A stretch of 64,000 bases of DNA, taken from NCBI GenBank assembly GCA_012026885.1, contig VEPL01000007.1:1-64000 (forward strand), written 5' to 3'. The notes beneath the pieces were generated by a model that was not told where the DNA came from, did not search any database, and was given only the letters and a program-made list of their open reading frames with translations. Every line of letters starts with the position of its first letter. Position 1 is the stretch's first letter. This document shows positions 57,442-64,000 of this stretch, one piece after another. Source of the stretch: Betaproteobacteria bacterium (GTDB lineage: Bacteria > Pseudomonadota > Gammaproteobacteria > Burkholderiales > Rhodocyclaceae). The position numbers were made by a program, and so were the translations under genes.

Positions 57442-58368
57442 ATGTTCGAGAAGCTGCGCGAGGTCCGGCTGCTGGTGGTCGGCGACGTCATGCTCGACCG
57501 CTACTGGTTTGGCGAAGTCAGCCGGATTTCGCCGGAGGCGCCGGTGCCGGTGGTCAAGGTCGAGCGCATGGAAGAACGCCTCGGCGGTGCCGCCAACGTC
57601 GCGCGCAATGCTGCGTCACTGGGTGCCTTCACCGGGCTGCTCTCGGTGGTCGGCGACGACGAGGCCGGCCGCGTCCTTGGACGGCTGCTCGAGGAAGGGC
57701 AGATCGAGGCGGGGCTGCACGTCGACCGCGACTTCGACACCATCGTCAAGCTGCGCGTCATCGGGCGCCAGCAGCAGTTGCTGCGCATCGATTTCGAGAC
57801 GCCGCCGTCGCACGAGATCCTGCAGGCAAAACTCGCCGACTTCGAGAGCCGGGTCGCCCGGGCCGACGTGCTGATCCTGTCCGACTACGGCAAGGGCGGG
57901 CTGACTCACATCGCCGAGATGATCCGCATCGCCCGCGCCCACGACAAGCCGGTGCTGGTCGATCCCAAGGGCGACGACTGGGGCAAGTACGCCGGCGCCA
58001 CGGTCATCACACCGAATCGTTCCGAGTTGCGCGAAGTCGTCGGGCGCTGGTCGTCCGAGGCGGATCTGGTCGCCAGGGCGCAGAAGCTGCGCGGCGAACT
58101 CGGACTGGAGGCGCTGCTCGTCACGCGTAGCGAGGAGGGGATGACCCTGTTCGCCGACGACGGCATCCACCATCAGCCGGCCCAGGCGCGCGAGGTCTTT
58201 GACGTGTCGGGTGCCGGCGATACGGTAATCGCCACGCTCGCCGTCATGCTCGCTGCCGGCGCCGACTGGTCCGAAGCCATCCGCGTCGCCAACGTCGCTG
58301 CCGGCATCGTCGTCGGCAAACTCGGTACTGCCGTTGTCACCCGTGCCGAACTGGCCGCGGCTTTCTGA
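57442..58368 (+). CDS. hldA: D-glycero-beta-D-manno-heptose-7-phosphate kinase
   Basis: A 308-aa PfkB-family kinase corresponding to the RfaE1 half of E. coli Hld[23 protein letters not shown] and the catalytic [12 protein letters not shown]. The adenylyltransferase half is not attached and must be encoded elsewhere. The start is the ATG at 57442. It is followed by hldD, so both are LPS inner-core heptose genes. Confidence 0.94.
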   Translation: MFEKLREVRLLVVGDVMLDRYWFGEVSRISPEAPVPVVKVERMEERLGGAANVARNAASLGAFTGLLSVVGDDEAGRVLGRLLEEGQIEAGLHVDRDFDTIVKLRVIGRQQQLLRIDFETPPSHEILQAKLADFESRVARADVLILSDYGKGGLTHIAEMIRIARAHDKPVLVDPKGDDWGKYAGATVITPNRSELREVVGRWSSEADLVARAQKLRGELGLEALLVTRSEEGMTLFADDGIHHQPAQAREVFDVSGAGDTVIATLAVMLAAGADWSEAIRVANVAAGIVVGKLGTAVVTRAELAAAF

Positions 58369-58378
58369 AGGAAACACC

Positions 58379-59377
58379 ATGTATATCGTCGTCACCGGCG
58401 CGGCCGGATTTATCGGGTCCAATGTCGTCAAGGCACTCAACGAACGCGGGCACAAGAACATCATCGCCGTCGATAACCTGACCAGGGCCGACAAGTTCAG
58501 GAATCTCGTCGATTGCGACATCGTCGACTACATCGACAAGAACGACTTCATCGAGCGCATCCAGGCCGGCCACTATGACGGCGAGATCGACGCCATCCTG
58601 CACCAGGGCGCCTGCTCCGACACCATGGAGACCGACGGCCGCTACATGATGGAGAATAACTACCGCTACTCGCTGATCCTGCTCGACTGGTGCCTCGACC
58701 AGGACGTCCAGTTCATCTACGCTTCGAGCGCGGCCACCTATGGCGCCAGCAACGTCTTCAAGGAAGAGCGCCAGTACGAGGGGCCGCTCAACGTCTACGG
58801 CTATTCCAAATTCCTGTTCGACCAGATCGTCCGCCAGCGGCTCGCCCAGAACCCGTCGTCGCAGGTCGTCGGCTTCCGCTACTTCAACGTCTACGGGCCG
58901 CGCGAGACGCACAAGGGCCGCATGGCCTCGGTCGCCTTCCACAACTACAACCAGTTCCGCGCCGAGGGCAAGGTCAAGCTTTTCGAGGGGTCGCACGGCT
59001 ACCCGGACGGCGGCCAGCAGCGCGACTTCGTTTATGTGGGCGACGTCGCCGCGGTGAATCTCTTCTTCCTCGATCATCCCGAGAAGTCGGGCATCTTCAA
59101 TCTCGGCTCCGGGCGGGCGCAGAGCTTCAACGATGTCGCCGTTGCGGCGGTCAATGGCTGTCGCAAGGCAAAATCGGAAGCGCCGCTCGCCTTGGCCGAA
59201 TTGCGCGCGCAGGGGCTGCTCGAATACGTCGCCTTTCCCGAGGCGCTCAAGGGCAAGTACCAGGCCTTCACCCAGGCCGACCTGACAAGGTTGCGCGAGG
59301 CCGGTTACACGGAGCCGATGGCGACCGTCGAGGAAGGTGTCGCCCGCTACATGGAATGGCTGCACGCCAATGTATAA
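58379..59377 (+). CDS. hldD: ADP-L-glycero-D-manno-heptose 6-epimerase
   Basis: A 332-aa extended SDR finishing heptose activation. [10 protein letters not shown] is the cofactor motif, and Y140 and K144 in YGYSK are catalytic. [12 protein letters not shown], typical of RfaD, is present. The ATG at 58379 follows GAAGGAAA. The coding end overlaps cysM by eight bases. Confidence 0.96.
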   Translation: MYIVVTGAAGFIGSNVVKALNERGHKNIIAVDNLTRADKFRNLVDCDIVDYIDKNDFIERIQAGHYDGEIDAILHQGACSDTMETDGRYMMENNYRYSLILLDWCLDQDVQFIYASSAATYGASNVFKEERQYEGPLNVYGYSKFLFDQIVRQRLAQNPSSQVVGFRYFNVYGPRETHKGRMASVAFHNYNQFRAEGKVKLFEGSHGYPDGGQQRDFVYVGDVAAVNLFFLDHPEKSGIFNLGSGRAQSFNDVAVAAVNGCRKAKSEAPLALAELRAQGLLEYVAFPEALKGKYQAFTQADLTRLREAGYTEPMATVEEGVARYMEWLHANV

Positions 59378-60269
59378 GACCCTGCAGGATTTCGTCGGCA
59401 ACACCCCGCTGGTGCGCCTGATGCGCATTCCCGGCGCGGAGAACAAGGCGCGCGGCAACGTCATCCTCGCCAAGCTGGAGGGCAACAACCCGGCCGGCTC
59501 GGTCAAGGACCGCCCGGCGCTGTCGATGATCGTTCATGCCGAGGCGCGCGGCGACATCCGCCCCGGCGACACGCTGATCGAGGCGACTTCCGGCAACACC
59601 GGCATCGCACTGGCCATGGCGGCAGCCATGAAGGGCTACCGCATGATCCTGGTCATGCCGGAGAACCAGAGCATCGAGCGCCGCCAGACGATGCGCGCCT
59701 TCGGTGCCGAGCTGGTGCTGACGCCGAAGGATGGCGGCATGGAGCTCGCGCGCGACGTCGCCGAGAAGATGCGCGACGAAGGCAAGGGCATCATCCTCGA
59801 CCAGTTCGCCAACCCGGACAACCCGCTCGCCCACTACGAAGGGACCGGCCCCGAAATTTGGCGCGATACCGGCGGGCGGATCACCCATTTCGTTTCCAGC
59901 ATGGGCACGACCGGCACCATCATGGGCACGTCGCGCTTTCTCAAGGCGCAGAACCCGGCCGTGCAGATCATCGGCTGCCAGCCCGAGGAGGGCAGCCAGA
60001 TCCCGGGCATCCGCAAGTGGCCGGAGGCCTACCTGCCGAAAATCTACGCTCCGGACAATGTCGACCGCATCGAATACGTCAGCCAGGCTGCGGCCGAGGC
60101 GATGACCCGGCGCCTCGCCATGGAAGAGGGCATCTTCGCCGGCATCTCGTCGGGCGGCGGCGTTGCCGTCGCGCTGCGCATCGCGCAGGCGGTTGAGAAC
60201 GCGGTCATCGTCAGCATCATCTGCGACCGCGGCGACCGCTACCTGTCGACCGGCGTTTTTCCGGCCTGA
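59370..60269 (+). CDS. cysM: Cysteine synthase B
   Basis: A 299-aa PLP enzyme that makes cysteine from O-acetylserine and sulfide or thiosulfate. The PLP lysine is K46 in [11 protein letters not shown], and TSGNTGIA binds the substrate. CysM rather than CysK is supported by the KDRPA form and by length. The start inside hldD couples the two genes. Confidence 0.94.
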   Translation: MYKTLQDFVGNTPLVRLMRIPGAENKARGNVILAKLEGNNPAGSVKDRPALSMIVHAEARGDIRPGDTLIEATSGNTGIALAMAAAMKGYRMILVMPENQSIERRQTMRAFGAELVLTPKDGGMELARDVAEKMRDEGKGIILDQFANPDNPLAHYEGTGPEIWRDTGGRITHFVSSMGTTGTIMGTSRFLKAQNPAVQIIGCQPEEGSQIPGIRKWPEAYLPKIYAPDNVDRIEYVSQAAAEAMTRRLAMEEGIFAGISSGGGVAVALRIAQAVENAVIVSIICDRGDRYLSTGVFPA

Positions 60270-60279
60270 TTGGCGCGGC

Positions 60280-61065
60280 ATGAAGCCTGTCCTCGTCTTC
60301 GACATCGAGACCGTTCCCGACGTCGCCGGGCTGCGTCGCATGAACGATCTGCCGGCCGAACTCTCCGGCGACGAGGTGGCCGAGCTGGCCTTTCAGCAAC
60401 GGCGGGCCAGGACCGGCAACGACTTCCTGCCACTCCACCTGCAGCGCGTGGTGACCATCTCCTGCGCACTGCGCACGACGGAAGGCTTCAAGGTCTGGTC
60501 GCTGTCCGAGCCGGAGCTCGACGAGGGCGCGATCATCCAGCGCTTCTTCGACGGCATCGAGAAATTCTCGCCGCAGATCGTCTCCTGGAACGGCGGCGGC
60601 TTCGATCTGCCGGTCCTCCACTACCGCGGCCTGCTGCACGGCGTTGCGGCGCCCCGTTACTGGGACCTGGGCGACGGCGACTACGCCGATTCTCGCGACT
60701 TCAAGTGGAACAACTACATCAGCCGCTACCACACCCGCCACCTCGATCTGATGGACCTGCTGGCGCTCTACCAGCCGCGCGCCAGCGTGCCGCTCGACGA
60801 GATGGCCAAGCTGATCGGCTTTCCCGGCAAGCTCGGCATGGACGGCAGCAAGGTCTGGGAGGCGTTCCGGGCCGGCCGCATCGCCGAAATCCGCGACTAC
60901 TGCGAGACCGACGTCGTCAATACCTGGCTGGTCTACAACCGCTTCCGCCGCCTGCGCGGTGAACTGACCGCCGAGGCCGAAGCGGCCGAGGCCGAGTTCG
61001 TGCGCACCCAGCTGGCCCGCATCGATGCGCCGCACTGGCGCGAGTTTCTCGCGGCGTGGCACTGA
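60280..61065 (+). CDS. 3'-5' exonuclease related to the PolB exonuclease domain
   Basis: A 261-aa DEDD-type nuclease. D8 and E10 in VFDIETVPD are the first metal ligands, SWNGGGFDLPVLHYR is the second motif, and YCETDVVNTW the third. It belongs to the conserved family of predicted PolB-like 3'-5' exonucleases. Its biological role is not established. It starts ten bases after cysM. Confidence 0.88.
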   Translation: MKPVLVFDIETVPDVAGLRRMNDLPAELSGDEVAELAFQQRRARTGNDFLPLHLQRVVTISCALRTTEGFKVWSLSEPELDEGAIIQRFFDGIEKFSPQIVSWNGGGFDLPVLHYRGLLHGVAAPRYWDLGDGDYADSRDFKWNNYISRYHTRHLDLMDLLALYQPRASVPLDEMAKLIGFPGKLGMDGSKVWEAFRAGRIAEIRDYCETDVVNTWLVYNRFRRLRGELTAEAEAAEAEFVRTQLARIDAPHWREFLAAWH

Positions 61066-61084
61066 TCAAGTGCTAGGACGGCGT

Positions 61085-61090
61085 TATAAT
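61085..61090 (+). promoter_or_regulatory. Possible -10 element for ppa
   Basis: A perfect TATAAT 35 bases before the ppa ATG in a 60-base gap. No convincing -35 at normal spacing. The leader contains AGAGAG as ribosome-binding site. Confidence 0.45.
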
Positions 61091-61125
61091 CCTGCGTTCT
61101 CAAACCCGAATGCAGAGAGATAACG

Positions 61126-61674
61126 ATGGCACTCAATTTTGTTCCGTCCGGCAAGGACCTTCCCAACGATTTCAACGTCGTCATCGAGATTCCGGCGCAC
61201 GCTGACCCGGTCAAGTACGAAGTCGACAAGGAGAGCGGCGCCGTCTTCGTCGACCGCTTCATGTCGACCTCGATGCACTACCCCTGCAACTACGGCTACA
61301 TCCCGCACACCATTGCCGGCGACGGTGACCCGGTCGACGTGCTGGTCGTCTCCCCGTTCGCCCTGCCGCCCGGCGTCGTCATCCGCTGCCGCCCGCTCGG
61401 CATGCTGTCGATGACCGATGAAGCCGGTGACGACGCCAAGCTGCTCGCCGTCCCGGTCGACAAGCTGACCCCGCTCTACCGCACGGTACAGACCTATTCC
61501 GACATGCCGACCCTGCTGCTCGACCAGATCTCGCACTTCTTCGAGCACTACAAGGACCTCGAGCCGGGCAAGTTCGTCAAGGTGAACGGCTGGCGCGGCG
61601 CCGAGGAAGCCAAGAAGGAAATCATGGACGGCGTGGCGCGCTACAACGACGCCAAGGACAAGCCGGCCTACTGA
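61126..61674 (+). CDS. ppa: Inorganic pyrophosphatase
   Basis: A 182-aa family I soluble pyrophosphatase that hydrolyses PPi to drive biosynthesis. [11 protein letters not shown] and [10 protein letters not shown] hold the conserved metal- and phosphate-binding residues, and [16 protein letters not shown] follows. nadE, whose reaction releases PPi, starts four bases later. Confidence 0.97.
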   Translation: MALNFVPSGKDLPNDFNVVIEIPAHADPVKYEVDKESGAVFVDRFMSTSMHYPCNYGYIPHTIAGDGDPVDVLVVSPFALPPGVVIRCRPLGMLSMTDEAGDDAKLLAVPVDKLTPLYRTVQTYSDMPTLLLDQISHFFEHYKDLEPGKFVKVNGWRGAEEAKKEIMDGVARYNDAKDKPAY

Positions 61675-61677
61675 TTC

Positions 61678-63656
<1,979 letters not shown>

Positions 63657-63675
63657 CGAGACCGGGGAGGCGATC

Positions 63676-64000
63676 ATGGCCGGAGAGCAAACCTATGATG
63701 TGGTCGCGCTCAAGGCGCGTTTCCTCGAATTGCTCGGCGAACATGCAGATGTCTATCCGGTCGCCATCGAGCAACAATACCCGCGTATCCTCGACAAGAT
63801 CGTCAATATGTGGGGAAAGCCTGAACTCGAGAAAGAGTTCGATGACCTCATGGTATCCACACGGCCGGGGAGGCAGGGGTTTCCACCCGCTGTCGCGATG
63901 GAGCTTTTCCGCCTGTCGACACTCTACGGCAAGCTCGGCCTGACCGCGAAAAAGACCCAAGGTACCGGTTGGGCGGGCGTCGATGACGCCGAGTTATTCA
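63676..64000 (+). CDS. Conserved hypothetical protein, N-terminal part (runs off the window)
   Basis: An open frame from an ATG at 63676 to the window end with 108 codons and no stop. The translation (starting MAGEQTYDVVALKARFLELLG) is acidic-basic mixed and likely helical. ACCGGGGAGG lies upstream as ribosome-binding site. No function recognised. It appears cotranscribed with glnB, 19 bases downstream. Confidence 0.7.
   Translation, partial: MAGEQTYDVVALKARFLELLGEHADVYPVAIEQQYPRILDKIVNMWGKPELEKEFDDLMVSTRPGRQGFPPAVAMELFRLSTLYGKLGLTAKKTQGTGWAGVDDAELF

Overview
The window reads as chromosome from a betaproteobacterium, most likely a Rhodocyclales member. This rests on gene order (mtaD and ompA divergent from gyrA; gyrA-serC-pheA-hisC-tyrA; aroA::cmk-rpsA-ihfB-lapA-lapB; cysM, PolB-like exonuclease, ppa, nadE, glnB) and on protein character. 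No database search was possible, so the taxon is an inference. Core genes are GC-rich (a sampled gyrA line is about 67% GC), while the middle of the window falls to roughly 43-50% in sampled lines near 29-31 kb.

Layout. 1-1565: minus-strand ompA (partial) and an amidohydrolase-type deaminase. 1665-8434: gyrA, serC, pheA, hisC, tyrA, tightly packed and largely translationally coupled. 8436-9278: a periplasmic LigE-type ATP-dependent DNA ligase. 9420-50452: a surface polysaccharide locus of about 41 kb. 50583-54591: aroA::cmk fusion, rpsA, ihfB, which elsewhere usually follow tyrA directly. 54651-59377: LPS-related housekeeping (lapA, lapB, ugd, hldA, hldD). 59370-64000: cysM, exonuclease, ppa, nadE, glnB and a partial conserved gene.

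The polysaccharide locus encodes dTDP-L-rhamnose synthesis (rfbBDAC), glucosamine-6-phosphate supply (glmS) and four further nucleotide-sugar modules. These are a WbpA/B/D/E-like quartet for a 2,3-diacetamido uronic acid; an SDR/aminotransferase/NeuD-PglD-like acetyltransferase trio for an unidentified 4-acetamido sugar; a FnlA/RmlD-like/WecB-like trio for UDP-L-QuiNAc or UDP-L-FucNAc; and a WbpM/PglF-like dehydratase with a 4-reductase for UDP-D-QuiNAc or D-FucNAc. A monotopic sugar-phosphate transferase probably starts the chain and about ten glycosyltransferases extend it. A Wzm/Wzt ABC transporter with a C-terminal carbohydrate-recognition domain probably exports it. I see no Wzx or Wzy. 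Several methyltransferases and an AsnB-like amidotransferase would decorate it, so the product is probably a methylated, amidated, ABC-exported O-antigen or related glycan.

Points of most interest: a GT2-methyltransferase fusion whose methyltransferase half has a standalone paralogue 11 kb away, each followed by a paralogous GT4; an A8 tract where a one-base contraction would fuse a GT4 to the next GT2; a G7 tract inside the glmS promoter spacer; a coupled membrane block (YbhN-like protein, 63-aa membrane ORF, GT-C enzyme) with no obvious named counterpart; and the position of the whole locus inside an aromatic amino-acid/ribosomal supra-operon. No IS element, CRISPR array, intact tRNA or rRNA was seen.
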